Shown piece after piece: positions 1 through 8,253 of a stretch of 14,675 nucleotides of DNA. The stretch lies in contig DAOVIC010000025.1 of NCBI GenBank assembly GCA_030671565.1, forward strand, positions 1-14,675, in the 5' to 3' direction. The notes under the pieces are model-generated. The model saw nothing but the letters and a program-made list of their open reading frames with translations. It did not search any database and was not told the origin of the DNA. Numbering within the stretch: position 1 is the stretch's first letter; every line of letters starts with the position of its first letter. The translations under genes were made by a program, and so were the position numbers. The stretch comes from Anaerohalosphaeraceae bacterium. GTDB taxonomy: Bacteria > Planctomycetota > Phycisphaerae > Sedimentisphaerales > Anaerohalosphaeraceae.

Positions 1-68
1 CCGCCGTCAAGCACCTCGACAATATTCCCGCAAGCCATACATTTATATATCTCAAATCTCTTCGCCAT
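1..68 (-). CDS. dfx: Desulfoferrodoxin (superoxide reductase), N-terminal fragment
   Basis: Only the first 22 codons are in the window and the gene runs off the left edge. The peptide begins MAKRFEIYKCMACGNIVEV and carries the CxxC pair (C10, C13) of the small desulforedoxin-like domain that opens class I desulfoferrodoxins. In that family the N-terminal domain binds a rubredoxin-type iron, and a following domain reduces superoxide to peroxide without releasing oxygen. The catalytic domain is outside the window, so a class II protein or a stand-alone desulforedoxin cannot be excluded. The ATG at 68 follows an AAAGGGAA ribosome binding site. It lies 21 bp after fprA in the same direction, so the two are probably cotranscribed and work together in oxygen and superoxide removal in the cytoplasm. 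Confidence 0.85.
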   Translation of the reverse strand, partial: MAKRFEIYKCMACGNIVEVLDG

Positions 69-89
69 AGCAGTTCCCTTTCAAAAATT

Positions 90-1271
90 TTATTCACAAA
101 TACCTGCTTCTCTATGCTTTTCAAGTATCGCATCGGCAAGTTCGTCAAGCCGCACAAAATCTTCATCCGCCGCCTGTCCCTTTACCATCACCGGATCGAT
201 TATCTCACCCTTAAAATTGCCCAGCAATCCGCCCAACTGCTCGACCATCTTGCCGCCCCATCCGTAAGAACCGACAAACGTCGCAAACTTCGCCTTCGGC
301 CTAAGCGCATTGGCCAAAACCGCAACAGAAGCTACCATCGGATGCGCCCCCACAAGAACCGTAGGCGACGCAAGAATAATAGTCGCAGCATCAACCAAAG
401 CAATAGCGATCTTACCAATATCAACATCGCCAAGCTCAAAAAGCCTTACCCCAACACCCCTGGCGATCAAAGCATCCCCAAGATACTCGGCCATCTTTTT
501 CGTACTGCCGTGCATAGATATATACCCAAGCACAACCTCATTCTTGACATCGTCGCTGACCCAGTCCTTATAGCAATCGACGATAAACTGCGGATCATCA
601 TAAACAGGCCCGTGACTCGGAGCAATTATCTCTATATCAAGCTCTTCCAACTTTACAAGGTTGCTGCGGATCGCATTTTGAAACGGCATCATTATCTCGG
701 CAAAATACCGCTTGGCAGGCTCATAAATATCTCGCTCGCTTTGCACAAAAAGGTCGCTCGTCGCCAGGTGCGAACCAAAAAAATCGCACGTAAACAGCAC
801 CTTCTCCTCTTTCATATAAGAACACATCGTCTCCGGCCAGTGAACCCACGGCGTATAAACAAACTCAAGCGTCTTACCCCCAAGATCCAAAACTTCGCGA
901 TCCTCGACCGTCACAAACTTTTCATCCTCGATCCCCAAAAGATCGATCAACATCGACTTGCATTTGGGATTAGTAACGATTTTCGCATCGGGATAAAGCA
1001 AAAGAACATCCGGCAAAGAACCGGAATGGTCCTGTTCCGCATGGTGGGCAATAACATAATCGATCCTGTCAACCCCCTCAGCTACAAGATTATTGACCAG
1101 CGTATCCGTCTTCCGCGGATCGACCGTATCAAGCAATGCTACCTTATCGCAGCCTTTTATCAGGTAAGAATTGTAACTCGTCCCGTCAGGAAGCGGGATC
1201 AGCCTGTCAAAAATATCCAGGTCCCAATCGATAGCCCCAACCGAATAAATGTCGCCTCTAACCTGCCTCAT
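90..1271 (-). CDS. fprA: A-type flavodiiron protein FprA (oxygen / NO reductase)
   Basis: The protein has 393 residues, the usual length of a class A flavodiiron protein. An N-terminal metallo-beta-lactamase-like domain (about 1-245) holds the diiron ligands: H77-x-E79-x-D81-H82, H144 (in a WVHWPE context), D163 and H220. A flavodoxin-like domain (about 246-393) starts with the FMN phosphate loop around SMHGSTKKM and contains the SYGWGG segment. In the family, electrons pass from FMN to the diiron site and reduce O2 to water or NO to N2O. The enzyme is cytoplasmic and is usually fed by rubredoxin. The ATG at 1271 has an AAGGAG site 7 bases upstream. It sits between tpx and dfx in one direction with short gaps, consistent with a detoxification operon. 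All key ligands are intact. Oxygen versus NO preference cannot be read from sequence. Confidence 0.95.
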   Translation of the reverse strand: MRQVRGDIYSVGAIDWDLDIFDRLIPLPDGTSYNSYLIKGCDKVALLDTVDPRKTDTLVNNLVAEGVDRIDYVIAHHAEQDHSGSLPDVLLLYPDAKIVTNPKCKSMLIDLLGIEDEKFVTVEDREVLDLGGKTLEFVYTPWVHWPETMCSYMKEEKVLFTCDFFGSHLATSDLFVQSERDIYEPAKRYFAEIMMPFQNAIRSNLVKLEELDIEIIAPSHGPVYDDPQFIVDCYKDWVSDDVKNEVVLGYISMHGSTKKMAEYLGDALIARGVGVRLFELGDVDIGKIAIALVDAATIILASPTVLVGAHPMVASVAVLANALRPKAKFATFVGSYGWGGKMVEQLGGLLGNFKGEIIDPVMVKGQAADEDFVRLDELADAILEKHREAGICE

Positions 1272-1290
1272 AAGACTCCTTAACTAACTC

Positions 1291-1312
1291 AAACTGGCCA
1301 ATCGGTCAATTT
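1291..1312. repeat. 22-bp imperfect dyad downstream of tpx, related to the one at 11019-11040
   Basis: This near-palindrome starts AAACTGG and ends GGTCAATTT. It lies 2 bp past the tpx stop codon and before the fprA ribosome binding site. It matches the 11019-11040 element at 20 of 24 aligned positions, and that element also begins a few bases after a minus-strand stop codon. This copy has two mismatches in the stem, so it is a weaker hairpin. It may act as a 3' hairpin or weak terminator, or as an operator for fprA. Confidence 0.45.
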
Positions 1313-1314
1313 GA

Positions 1315-1830
1315 TCAAAGCAGCTCTTTCGCAGCCGCCACAGCAGCAGCATAATCCGGCTCATCCGTCAATTCTTTCACGAGTTCCTTATATCGCACAA
1401 CACCCCCCTTATCCACAACAAATACCGCACGCGCCAAAAGTCGCAACCCCTCGATCATCAAACCGAAAGCCTCGCCAAAAGCACCCTCACAATAATCAGA
1501 AAGCGTTTGAACATTCTCGATCCCCGCATCCCCGCACCAACGGCTCTGCGCAAAAGGAAGATCCATACTAACCGTCAATACAACAACATCATCGCCAAGC
1601 TCCGAAGCCTCTTCGTTAAACTTCCGCGTCATCAAATCGCAAACCGGCGTATCAAGCGACGGAACAGACGAGATAATACAAACCTTACCCCCAAAAGCTG
1701 ACAAACTAACAGGCGAAAGCTCATTATCAGTAAGTTCAACATCGGAAATCGTATCGCCAACGTTGACCTCCTCACCTCGTAAGACCAACTCAGATCCATG
1801 CATCGTAACAACAGCATTCACTGCGCCCAT
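1315..1830 (-). CDS. tpx: Thiol peroxidase Tpx (atypical 2-Cys peroxiredoxin)
   Basis: The protein has 171 residues, typical of Tpx. The peroxidatic cysteine is C64 in the signature PSLDTPVCD, followed by the family segment TRKFNEEA. The resolving cysteine is C99 in FAQSRWC, and a conserved arginine follows in LLARAVFVVD. Tpx reduces hydrogen peroxide and alkyl hydroperoxides using thioredoxin and forms a C64-C99 disulfide during turnover. The ATG at 1830 is preferred because AGGGGG lies five bases upstream, whereas the internal ATG (residue 10) has no such site. It is upstream of fprA with a 43-bp gap and downstream of a repeat-rich intergenic stretch, so it may begin its own transcription unit. 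A possible minus-strand promoter is TTGTGC near 1924-1929 with a weak TTTTAT box, which I rate as uncertain. Confidence 0.96.
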   Translation of the reverse strand: MGAVNAVVTMHGSELVLRGEEVNVGDTISDVELTDNELSPVSLSAFGGKVCIISSVPSLDTPVCDLMTRKFNEEASELGDDVVVLTVSMDLPFAQSRWCGDAGIENVQTLSDYCEGAFGEAFGLMIEGLRLLARAVFVVDKGGVVRYKELVKELTDEPDYAAAVAAAKELL

Positions 1831-1943
1831 AATAACCCCCTGTCCTTCAGTTAACCTCTCCGGTAGAACCAGATGAAAAAGGAACTTACAAAACTACCCC
1901 AATAAAATGATATATTCGCTTCGGCACAATACCCCCAATACTT

Positions 1944-2061
1944 AAATCAAAACGCTCGATTTTTCGCTAACGACTAACGGTAAGCGGCTAAGAAGCCCGG
2001 CCAACAACGTTGAGCATAGCGAAATCCACCCGTGGCAGACCGAATCCGCCACTTTTGATTT
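1944..2061. repeat. 118-bp nested inverted-repeat element between rbr and tpx
   Basis: The outer arms are a perfect 9-bp inverted repeat, AAATCAAAA (1944-1952) and TTTTGATTT (2053-2061). Inside is a perfect 8-bp pair, TTTCGCTA (1962-1969) and TAGCGAAA (2017-2024). A local hairpin at 2032-2052 pairs GTGGCAGA with TCCGCCAC (with a G-T) around a five-base loop. A weaker hairpin lies near 1965-1986. No convincing ORF is present. On the plus strand the 2032-2052 hairpin is followed by TTTTGATTTTT, as in an intrinsic terminator, but no plus-strand gene precedes it. It could be a MITE-like or REP-like interspersed repeat or a structured RNA. No clear target-site duplication was found. Confidence 0.6.
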
Positions 2062-2068
2062 TTACATC

Positions 2069-2641
2069 TCAGTAGTTGCCGGCATCGATCTCAAAATGTG
2101 CCTGCGGATGTGCACATGCAGGGCACGCACCTGGTGCCTCCGGACCTTCATGCACATAACCGCAATTACGACATACCCACCTCTGAGGCTCTGAACGTTT
2201 AAAAACACTTCCAGCCGCGATATTAGCACCCAATGCCAGGTATCTGTCCCGATGACGCGCCTCAGCCACCGCGATACTCTTAAAAACTGCAGCAATATCA
2301 TCAAACCCCTCTTCCTCGGCGATGGCAGCAAATTCCGGATACATCTCAGAAGTCTCGTAATCTTCCCCCGCCGCGGCCTCTTTCAGATTCTCCGCAGTCG
2401 TCCCTATTACCCCCGCAGGAAAAGACGCCGTTATCTCAACCTCACCGCCTTCAAGAAACTTGAAAAGACGCTTGGCATGCTCCTTTTCCTGATCGGCAGT
2501 TTCGCCAAAAATAGCAGATATCTGCTCAAAACCTTCTTTTTTCGCCTGCTTGGAAAAATAAGTATATCGGTTCCGTGCCTGCGACTCACCTGCAAAAGCC
2601 ACCAGTAAATTCTTTTCTGTCTTAGATCCCTTAATCTCCAT
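2069..2641 (-). CDS. rbr: Rubrerythrin (peroxide reductase)
   Basis: The protein has 190 residues from the ATG at 2641. This start is chosen over a TTG four codons upstream because GGAG lies six bases before the ATG and the result begins MEIKGSKTEKNLL, as family members do. A ferritin-like four-helix domain (about 1-140) carries the diiron ligands: E19 (AGES), E52 and H55 (EKEH), glutamates near 93-99, and E127 and H130 (EARH). A C-terminal rubredoxin-like domain holds C157-x2-C160 and C173-x2-C176. Rubrerythrin reduces hydrogen peroxide to water in the cytoplasm of anaerobes, with electrons entering through the Fe(Cys)4 centre. It follows holA by 45 bp, so it may share the gyrA-holA transcript. 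The 118-bp repeat element lies after its stop. Confidence 0.96.
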   Translation of the reverse strand: MEIKGSKTEKNLLVAFAGESQARNRYTYFSKQAKKEGFEQISAIFGETADQEKEHAKRLFKFLEGGEVEITASFPAGVIGTTAENLKEAAAGEDYETSEMYPEFAAIAEEEGFDDIAAVFKSIAVAEARHRDRYLALGANIAAGSVFKRSEPQRWVCRNCGYVHEGPEAPGACPACAHPQAHFEIDAGNY

Positions 2642-2686
2642 AATGATCTCCAAAAAATGCCAAGCTCATACTGTAAAACACGCCTA

Positions 2687-3670
2687 TTACATCATCCCCA
2701 CTTTGAAAACAAGCTGCTCGATCGCCACCTTGCCAGTCATCGCCCCGGTCTTAACAGCATGATCGATCCGCGCCAACTCGCTCAAAATCGCACCTATCCA
2801 CTCAAGCGAAACTTTCCTGACCTGCCTGAAAAACGCGTCCCTGTCCCCAAATATCCGAAGTTGACCAGCCACCTGATTAGCATTCCCACCCTTCTCAAGC
2901 ATACGCTTGGCCTTGAACATCCGCCGAAAATGAAACGCAAACGCCCCCAAAGCCGTAAACTCACTGCTCTTATCGTTGGCAAACATATTCCGCAAACGCT
3001 CAACCGCCCCGCCGGTATTCCCCGCAGTCATAAGATCGATCACCGAAAAAACATCGAAGATTCTATTATGACCGATCAACACCGCAACATCCTTATCCGT
3101 TATCTGCTTACGATCCCCAACATACATCGCAAGCTTATCCATCTCGCTGCAAAGCCGCCCCGCATCATCCCCCACAAGTTCCACCAAAAGTTCCGCACAC
3201 CCCTTCGTAACAGATTTGCCATGCGTACTAATTGCATGATCGGCGACAAACTTAGGCAGCTGCCAACCCTTCAAAGCCTCGGTAGAAACCAGCTCCCCAA
3301 CCTTAACAAGCTTCTTGGCAAGCTTGGTATTCTTCGCCCATGTATCGACGGTCAAAACAAGAACTCCGCTTTTGCAGGGATCGTCAAAATATCTCTCCAG
3401 CACTTCCCGATTTGCCGTAATAAAAGCCCCCGCATCTTTGATCAGAACAACCCGACGCTTCGCAAGAAAAGGCAGCGTACGCAGCTCATCCAGAACCTCA
3501 GCACAATCCGCCTTGCCGTCCTCAGGCTGAAACAAACCCATCGACCGCTCATCAGCATCCAATAGCGACCCAATAAGCCCCTCGCATGCTTTACCGGCAA
3601 GAAACTTATCCTTACCGCAAATAACATAGATAGGCTTAAAACCTCCACCAGATTGCTCACCACCAGCCAT
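2687..3670 (-). CDS. holA: DNA polymerase III subunit delta
   Basis: The protein has 327 residues, close to the usual 330-345. It is recognised by the N-terminal strand and loop KPIYVICGKDKFL (12-24), the core segment ELRTLPFLAKRRVVLIKDA (about 62-80) and the ELVGDDAGRLCSEMDKLA segment of domain II, followed by a helical C-terminal collar domain. Delta is the wrench of the clamp loader. It binds the beta sliding clamp and opens it, and it does not hydrolyse ATP. As expected for delta, I see no Walker A motif. The ATG at 3670 has a weak AAGG site eight bases upstream. The gene lies 58 bp after gyrA in the same direction, and a run of nine G (minus strand) sits in that gap. Confidence 0.93.
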   Translation of the reverse strand: MAGGEQSGGGFKPIYVICGKDKFLAGKACEGLIGSLLDADERSMGLFQPEDGKADCAEVLDELRTLPFLAKRRVVLIKDAGAFITANREVLERYFDDPCKSGVLVLTVDTWAKNTKLAKKLVKVGELVSTEALKGWQLPKFVADHAISTHGKSVTKGCAELLVELVGDDAGRLCSEMDKLAMYVGDRKQITDKDVAVLIGHNRIFDVFSVIDLMTAGNTGGAVERLRNMFANDKSSEFTALGAFAFHFRRMFKAKRMLEKGGNANQVAGQLRIFGDRDAFFRQVRKVSLEWIGAILSELARIDHAVKTGAMTGKVAIEQLVFKVGMM

Positions 3671-3709
3671 AACTACCGCCTTGCTTTTATTTAAACACTA
3701 TCCTGCTTT

Positions 3710-3718
3710 CCCCCCCCC
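3710..3718. repeat. Nine-base C/G homopolymer between gyrA and holA
   Basis: There are nine consecutive C on the plus strand (G on the coding strand) in the 58-bp gap, about 40 bp before the holA start. Tracts of this length can slip during replication. It lies outside coding sequence, so slippage would change only spacing or leader structure. It may also be a sequencing or assembly weak spot. Confidence 0.9.
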
Positions 3719-3728
3719 GATCGACTTT

Positions 3729-6278
3729 CTACTCGCCAAGCGACTCATCCTCTTCGTCAACGGCAAGCCGCTCGACCGCAACAAGCTTATCTTCCTTCTT
3801 CAGCTTGATCATCCTCACCCCTGCGGTATTCCGACCGATGGTCCTGACCTGTTCCAAACCCGTCCGGATAATAATTCCACCGGCGCTGATAAGCATCAGC
3901 TCATCGTCATCGTCAACAGCCTTAAGCCCCACAACCATACCGTTACGCTCGCTCGTCTTCATATTCTTAAGCCCGATACCGCCGCGGGTCTGAACTCGAT
4001 AGTCCTCCAGACTCGAACGCTTACCATAACCGTTCTCGCAAACCGTAAGCAAAGAAGCCCCTTCGCTGGCGATGACCATATCCACAACCTCATCACCTTC
4101 GCGAAGCTTAATACCCTTAACTCCCCGGCTGACCCTGCCCAGCGAACGGGCATCGCTCTCATTGAAACGGATCGCCATACCGTTCTTCGTACCAAGTATG
4201 ATATCATCGGAACCGCTCGTTATCGAAACACCGATCAGAAGATCGCCAAAATCCAGCTTAATCGCGATAACCCCGTTCGACCGAGGATTACCATAAGCAC
4301 TCAACACCGTCTTCTTAACGATTCCGTTACGAGTCGCCATCACCAACTGACGGGCATCGAACTCCCGAACATTGATAATAGACGTTATCTTAGCGTCCCC
4401 AAGATTCAGAAGATTCGCAATATTGCGGCCCTTGCTCTGACGAGACATCGTCGGAATATGATAAACACGAAGCCAGTGACAAATACCCTGATCCGTAAAC
4501 ACAAGCAGATAATCGTGAGTATTCGCCGTAAACAGATGCTCGATAAAATCATCCTCTTTCGTACTCGAACCGATGATACCTCTTCCGCCCCTGCCCTGTT
4601 TGCGATAAGTATCTACTGGCATACGCTTCAGATAACCGCTGTGACTTATCATCACGAGCACCTCTTCGTCGGTAATAAGATCTTCGATATCGAAGTCCTC
4701 TGCACCTTCATCGCTCAAAAGAGTACGACGTTTATCGCCATACTTCTCTTTGATCCCGCAGATATCCTCGCGAATAACGTCGAGCTGAAGATCCCGGCTG
4801 GCCAAAAGTGCCTCATAACCTTCGATCTTCTCGGCAATCTCACCATACTCCTTCGCAAGCTTTTCGATCTCAAGACCCGTAAGCCGCTGAAGCTGCATCG
4901 TCAGGATAGCATCCGCCTGCGGGCCGCTAAGGAACTGATCGATAGTACTCTTTTCTGTAACGAAAGCCTCAGGCAATACCTTCGCCAAAGTCGCAGCCTC
5001 CAAAAGACGAAGCGGCTTTTTCATCAAATTAATTTTCGCCGTAGGACCGTCAGGAGACGCCTTGATCAAAGCAATGATCTCATCGATATCGCTGACCGCA
5101 AGGATCAATCCCTCAAGAATATGCGCCCGGTTCATCGCACGACGAAGAAGATAACGGGTACGCCTGCGAATAACGTCAAGACGATGCTTAATAAACAGCT
5201 TCAGCATCGCCTTAATATTAAGCGTCTCAGGACGATTATTCACCAAAGCAACATTATTGACCGCAAAAGTGGTCTGAAGCAGCGTATAACGGTAAAGCTT
5301 ATTAAGCACGACATTTTCGTCGACGTCCTTCTTAAGTTCCACAACGATCCGCATACCCTTACGGTCCGACTCGTCACGAACATCGGATATCTCAATGATC
5401 TGGCCGTTACGAACACAATCGGCGATCTTCGAAACGATAGTCGTCTTAACGACCATATAAGGTATCTCAGTTATTACGATACTGACCTTGCCGCGCTTGC
5501 CCTCTTCAATACGATGCTTACATCGAACCCGAAGATGACCCTTACCCGTAACATAAGCATCCTGAATACCCTTACGCCCGCAGATTATCCCGCCGGTCGG
5601 AAAATCAGGACCGGGAAGACGTTCCATGATCTCCTTAAATCCGCAATCGGGATTCTCGATCATAAGCAGAAGAGCATCGCAAACCTCGCCCGCATTATGA
5701 GGAGGAAGATTAGTCGCCATACCGACAGCAATACCGCTGCCCCCATTAACAAGCAGATTAGGGAATTTACTCGGAAGAACGACCGGCTCCTTGCGGGTCT
5801 CATCGTAGTTCGGAATAAAATCAACAGTATCACGCGTAAGATCGTCAAGCATCTCAACCGCAGGATCGGCAAACCGCGCCTCCGTATAACGCATCGCAGC
5901 CGGCGGATCGGAATCGATACTGCCAAAGTTACCCTGCGGATCGATCATCGGGTAACGCATATTCCACCCCTGACCAAGACGAACAAGAGTTCCATAAGTC
6001 GCCTGGTCGCCGTGAGGATGATAATTACCGCCGGTATCACCGACGATCTTGGCACATTTACGATGCTTGGAACGGGGACCGAGATTAAGGTCATTCATCG
6101 CGACCATTATACGACGCTGAGAAGGCTTCAAACCGTCACGAACATCCGGCAAGGCACGGGATACGATCACGCTCATCGCATAATTCAGATACGAAGTCTT
6201 AAGCTCGTCAAGGATTCGCATATCCTCGAATTGCTCCTCGAATTGATCCTCAGGAGTGCTGATATTCTCTTCAACCAT
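3729..6278 (-). CDS. gyrA: DNA gyrase subunit A
   Basis: The protein has 849 residues, full length for GyrA. It introduces negative supercoils with GyrB (not in the window) by ATP-driven double-strand passage. The catalytic tyrosine is Y131 in AAMRYTEAR. The winged-helix quinolone-binding region reads [11 protein letters not shown]. The residues aligned with E. coli Ser83 and Asp87 are Q92 and G96, both unlike the sensitive form. The C-terminal beta-pinwheel domain carries a GyrA box variant QGRGGRG (561-567), which supports gyrase rather than ParC, and the tail is acidic. The ATG at 6278 has a purine-rich AAGGGAAG site about ten bases upstream. The gene contains no TTA, CTA or TCA codon, so its antisense frame is open throughout. 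It leads the gyrA-holA pair and has a good promoter at 6400-6428. Confidence 0.97.
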   Translation of the reverse strand: MVEENISTPEDQFEEQFEDMRILDELKTSYLNYAMSVIVSRALPDVRDGLKPSQRRIMVAMNDLNLGPRSKHRKCAKIVGDTGGNYHPHGDQATYGTLVRLGQGWNMRYPMIDPQGNFGSIDSDPPAAMRYTEARFADPAVEMLDDLTRDTVDFIPNYDETRKEPVVLPSKFPNLLVNGGSGIAVGMATNLPPHNAGEVCDALLLMIENPDCGFKEIMERLPGPDFPTGGIICGRKGIQDAYVTGKGHLRVRCKHRIEEGKRGKVSIVITEIPYMVVKTTIVSKIADCVRNGQIIEISDVRDESDRKGMRIVVELKKDVDENVVLNKLYRYTLLQTTFAVNNVALVNNRPETLNIKAMLKLFIKHRLDVIRRRTRYLLRRAMNRAHILEGLILAVSDIDEIIALIKASPDGPTAKINLMKKPLRLLEAATLAKVLPEAFVTEKSTIDQFLSGPQADAILTMQLQRLTGLEIEKLAKEYGEIAEKIEGYEALLASRDLQLDVIREDICGIKEKYGDKRRTLLSDEGAEDFDIEDLITDEEVLVMISHSGYLKRMPVDTYRKQGRGGRGIIGSSTKEDDFIEHLFTANTHDYLLVFTDQGICHWLRVYHIPTMSRQSKGRNIANLLNLGDAKITSIINVREFDARQLVMATRNGIVKKTVLSAYGNPRSNGVIAIKLDFGDLLIGVSITSGSDDIILGTKNGMAIRFNESDARSLGRVSRGVKGIKLREGDEVVDMVIASEGASLLTVCENGYGKRSSLEDYRVQTRGGIGLKNMKTSERNGMVVGLKAVDDDDELMLISAGGIIIRTGLEQVRTIGRNTAGVRMIKLKKEDKLVAVERLAVDEEDESLGE

Positions 6279-6327
6279 AAAATCTAAACTTCCCTTTTTT
6301 TCTTGGATTCGGCCTCGAAACCATACA

Positions 6328-6339
6328 TTTCAGCTGAAA
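6328..6339. promoter_or_regulatory. 12-bp perfect palindrome in the gyrA leader
   Basis: TTTCAGCTGAAA is a perfect palindrome about 50 bp upstream of the gyrA start, within the predicted 5' leader. It could be an operator half-site pair or a small RNA hairpin. No regulator is identified. Confidence 0.4.
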
Positions 6340-6345
6340 CCGACT

Positions 6346-6403
6346 CCAGCTTCCTGCAATTAAAAACACACCGGAAAAACACATCTCCCAGTTTCCTGCA
6401 ATT
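6346..6403. repeat. Direct repeat of a 16-bp motif in the gyrA promoter/leader
   Basis: CCAGCTTCCTGCAATT (6346-6361) and CCAGTTTCCTGCAATT (6388-6403) differ at one position and are spaced 42 bp apart. Read on the gyrA strand the motif is AATTGCAGGAA(A/G)CTGG. The upstream copy overlaps the predicted -10 box and start site, and the second lies in the leader. This could be a regulator site or a duplicated promoter segment. Confidence 0.6.
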
Positions 6404-6428
6404 TACACCAAAACACCCAAAAAGTCAA
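6400..6428 (-). promoter_or_regulatory. Predicted sigma70-type promoter of gyrA
   Basis: On the minus strand, TTGACT (6423-6428) and TAAATT (6400-6405) are separated by exactly 17 bp. Transcription would start near 6393, giving a leader of about 115 nt before the gyrA ATG. Confidence 0.6.
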
Positions 6429-6565
6429 CAAATTCAACGCTTTTGTGTAAATTATATGACCAAATTTTTATCCATTTTTTAGCACAATTCGGCCCATTTT
6501 TATTAACTCCACAAACTCACCTGCCGATAAATATACTGCAGCATCTGCCTTATTTAGGACTAAAA

Positions 6566-6751
6566 ATGGACAACATAGCAGACAGCAAGAATAAATGGGC
6601 AAACGAGTACGCCGAAAGGATACTCAAAAACTACCTCACATGGCAAACACAGCTGGGCGTAGACGACCATTACATGCAAAAAATAAAGCAGGATCTAATG
6701 GAAGATTTCGACGACCCGCTAAAAAAAAGCCTGATAGAAGCAACGTACTAG
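6566..6751 (+). CDS. Small protein of unknown function, 61 residues
   Basis: I do not recognise this family. The ATG at 6566 follows AGGA with six bases of spacing. The frame extends upstream to a TTG at 6443, but that part crosses the divergent promoter region and has no ribosome binding site. The peptide begins MDNIADSKNKWANEYAERI and is charged and predicted helical, with two tryptophans (W11, W26), several tyrosines and an acidic MEDFDD turn before a short helix. It has no signal peptide or membrane segment, so it is probably cytoplasmic. A TATACT box at 6532-6537 could serve as a -10 element, though no good -35 is visible. It ends 14 bp before the convergent signal peptidase gene, leaving no room for a normal terminator. 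A partner-binding or regulatory role is possible but not shown. Confidence 0.6.
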   Translation: MDNIADSKNKWANEYAERILKNYLTWQTQLGVDDHYMQKIKQDLMEDFDDPLKKSLIEATY

Positions 6752-6765
6752 AGCACTTAAACTTT

Positions 6766-8229
6766 TTACTCACCGCCGGAAATGACCTTCATCTCCGAAA
6801 AATTCGGCACCAACGGCAGCATGCCCTCACTCGGACGAAATGCATCCCCCCAATAAAGAAAGAACGCCTTACCCATCAGGTAGTCACGCGGAACCACACC
6901 CTTCCGGTACACAGTATTGTTATTACCCTTACCCTCCGAACCCCACAAGCGGCTGTCAAAACTCGCTGGACTGTTATCTCCGCAAACAAAAAACTCATCC
7001 TCGCCCACCGTAAAAGGCTTCTGATAACGCGGCCGAATTACATCACCGAAATAATATATATCCCGGAAAACCGCCGTATGATGCAATTCTACCTCACCGC
7101 TTCCGAAAACCTCAACCATCCCGCCTTCGCGATAAACTAGTTTTCCCCTTGAGTTTCGCTCGACAACACCCGCATCATCACGCCCCCGCCCAAGATCGTA
7201 AACAAGTACCTCACCGCCGAACACAAGCCGAAGCTCATGATCGACATTAGAAAACGAAAACGCTTCCCCCCTGCCTCCAATTTTCACATCAACACGCTTA
7301 CGCGCCAATTCTACCATCTCTCCCTCAAACCTCTTTTCTATCACCATCGCCCCGTCAAAATCGATCCAACCCCGATACAAACGCCCGTACTTGCGAAGAC
7401 CTACCCCAACACTCCCATCCGAACTACCTGCCAAAACATAACTTCGAACCTTAAGATCGCTGCACACCGGCGCGAAACCGCCAGGAAAGTTGTAAACATA
7501 CTCAGCCTTAAAATCCTTACTGCTCCCAGGCCGGTAAACAAGCACATGCTCACGTCCGTCAGAACTGACAAGAGAAAACTTTCGGCTCCCCCCCTCATTG
7601 ATCGCCCACGCCGAACCTTCCGAGTTCACAAAAGGATAAACCCACTTCCCAGACCCTTCCACATCCATCCGCACATAATCATTATCATAAACGCAGCTCC
7701 AAAGCTCATCCTGCACATTCTCAGGCTTACGAGCGATCGCACCGTTTATATAAACATCGCCGTCTATCAACTCCAACGACTCACCAGGTAAACCGATCAT
7801 ACGCTTAATATAATTTTCATCGGGACGGACAGGGTACTTAAAAACAACAACGTCCCAGCGACGAGGCTCGCTAAACTCATAAATACACTTAAGCACAAGG
7901 ATACGGTCACCGTTTGAAGCACGTTCACGGATCAACTCCTCAGGCACGAAACCGCAACTGCCGCACTTCGGCATACCCAAAGTCGAACCGTCACTGCCAA
8001 GATCGTACTTATAACCGCATGAAGAACAACGAAGATGGTAGTGCGCACCTCGAAGAGTCTCAGCCATACTGCCGGTAGGGATCTGAAACGCCTCCATGAT
8101 AAATGTCCGAAACACAAATGCCAACAGCAACGCAATGATAATCCAGTAAAGCGTATTAACAATACTTTCGATCGTAGCATTATACCTGCGTACAAATGTT
8201 GATTCTACATCTCCCGAATTATCGTCCAT
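6766..8229 (-). CDS. lepB: Atypical type I signal peptidase with Cys4 segment (downstream paralog)
   Basis: The protein has 487 residues from the ATG at 8229. This start is chosen over a TTG at 8241 because GGA lies seven bases before the ATG. A short cytoplasmic N-terminus precedes one membrane helix (about 26-47), then the catalytic serine S54 in IPTGSM. The general-base lysine is K142 in NYIKRMIGLPGE, and the last box GDNSPASFDSR spans 417-427. The enzyme should cleave signal peptides at the outer face of the cytoplasmic membrane. Two features are unusual. C68-x2-C71 and C89-x2-C92 form a zinc-ribbon-like segment just after the serine. About 275 residues separate K142 from the final box, against about 127 in E. 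coli LepB. The insertion is rich in predicted beta strands. It follows its paralog with a 79-bp gap that holds a possible terminator. Confidence 0.9.
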   Translation of the reverse strand: MDDNSGDVESTFVRRYNATIESIVNTLYWIIIALLLAFVFRTFIMEAFQIPTGSMAETLRGAHYHLRCSSCGYKYDLGSDGSTLGMPKCGSCGFVPEELIRERASNGDRILVLKCIYEFSEPRRWDVVVFKYPVRPDENYIKRMIGLPGESLELIDGDVYINGAIARKPENVQDELWSCVYDNDYVRMDVEGSGKWVYPFVNSEGSAWAINEGGSRKFSLVSSDGREHVLVYRPGSSKDFKAEYVYNFPGGFAPVCSDLKVRSYVLAGSSDGSVGVGLRKYGRLYRGWIDFDGAMVIEKRFEGEMVELARKRVDVKIGGRGEAFSFSNVDHELRLVFGGEVLVYDLGRGRDDAGVVERNSRGKLVYREGGMVEVFGSGEVELHHTAVFRDIYYFGDVIRPRYQKPFTVGEDEFFVCGDNSPASFDSRLWGSEGKGNNNTVYRKGVVPRDYLMGKAFFLYWGDAFRPSEGMLPLVPNFSEMKVISGGE

Positions 8230-8253
8230 AACAAAATCCAAAATCCGTTAAAC

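Noticed and set aside
2642..2653. TTG at 2653 as the rubrerythrin start
   Set aside because: The GGAG that would serve as its ribosome binding site lies after it, ideally placed for the ATG at 2641, and the family normally starts near that ATG.
3681..6287. An 868-codon open frame on the plus strand covering all of gyrA, and similar long antisense frames over fprA, holA, wtpC and wtpB
   Set aside because: These frames are in exact codon register with the sense genes, so they stay open only because the sense genes avoid TTA, CTA and TCA codons. The translations lack any recognisable domain and look like reverse-complement coding sequence.
6443..6565. N-terminal extension of the 61-residue protein from a TTG start
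   Set aside because: There is no ribosome binding site at the TTG, the extension overlaps the promoter region, and the ATG at 6566 has AGGA at proper spacing.
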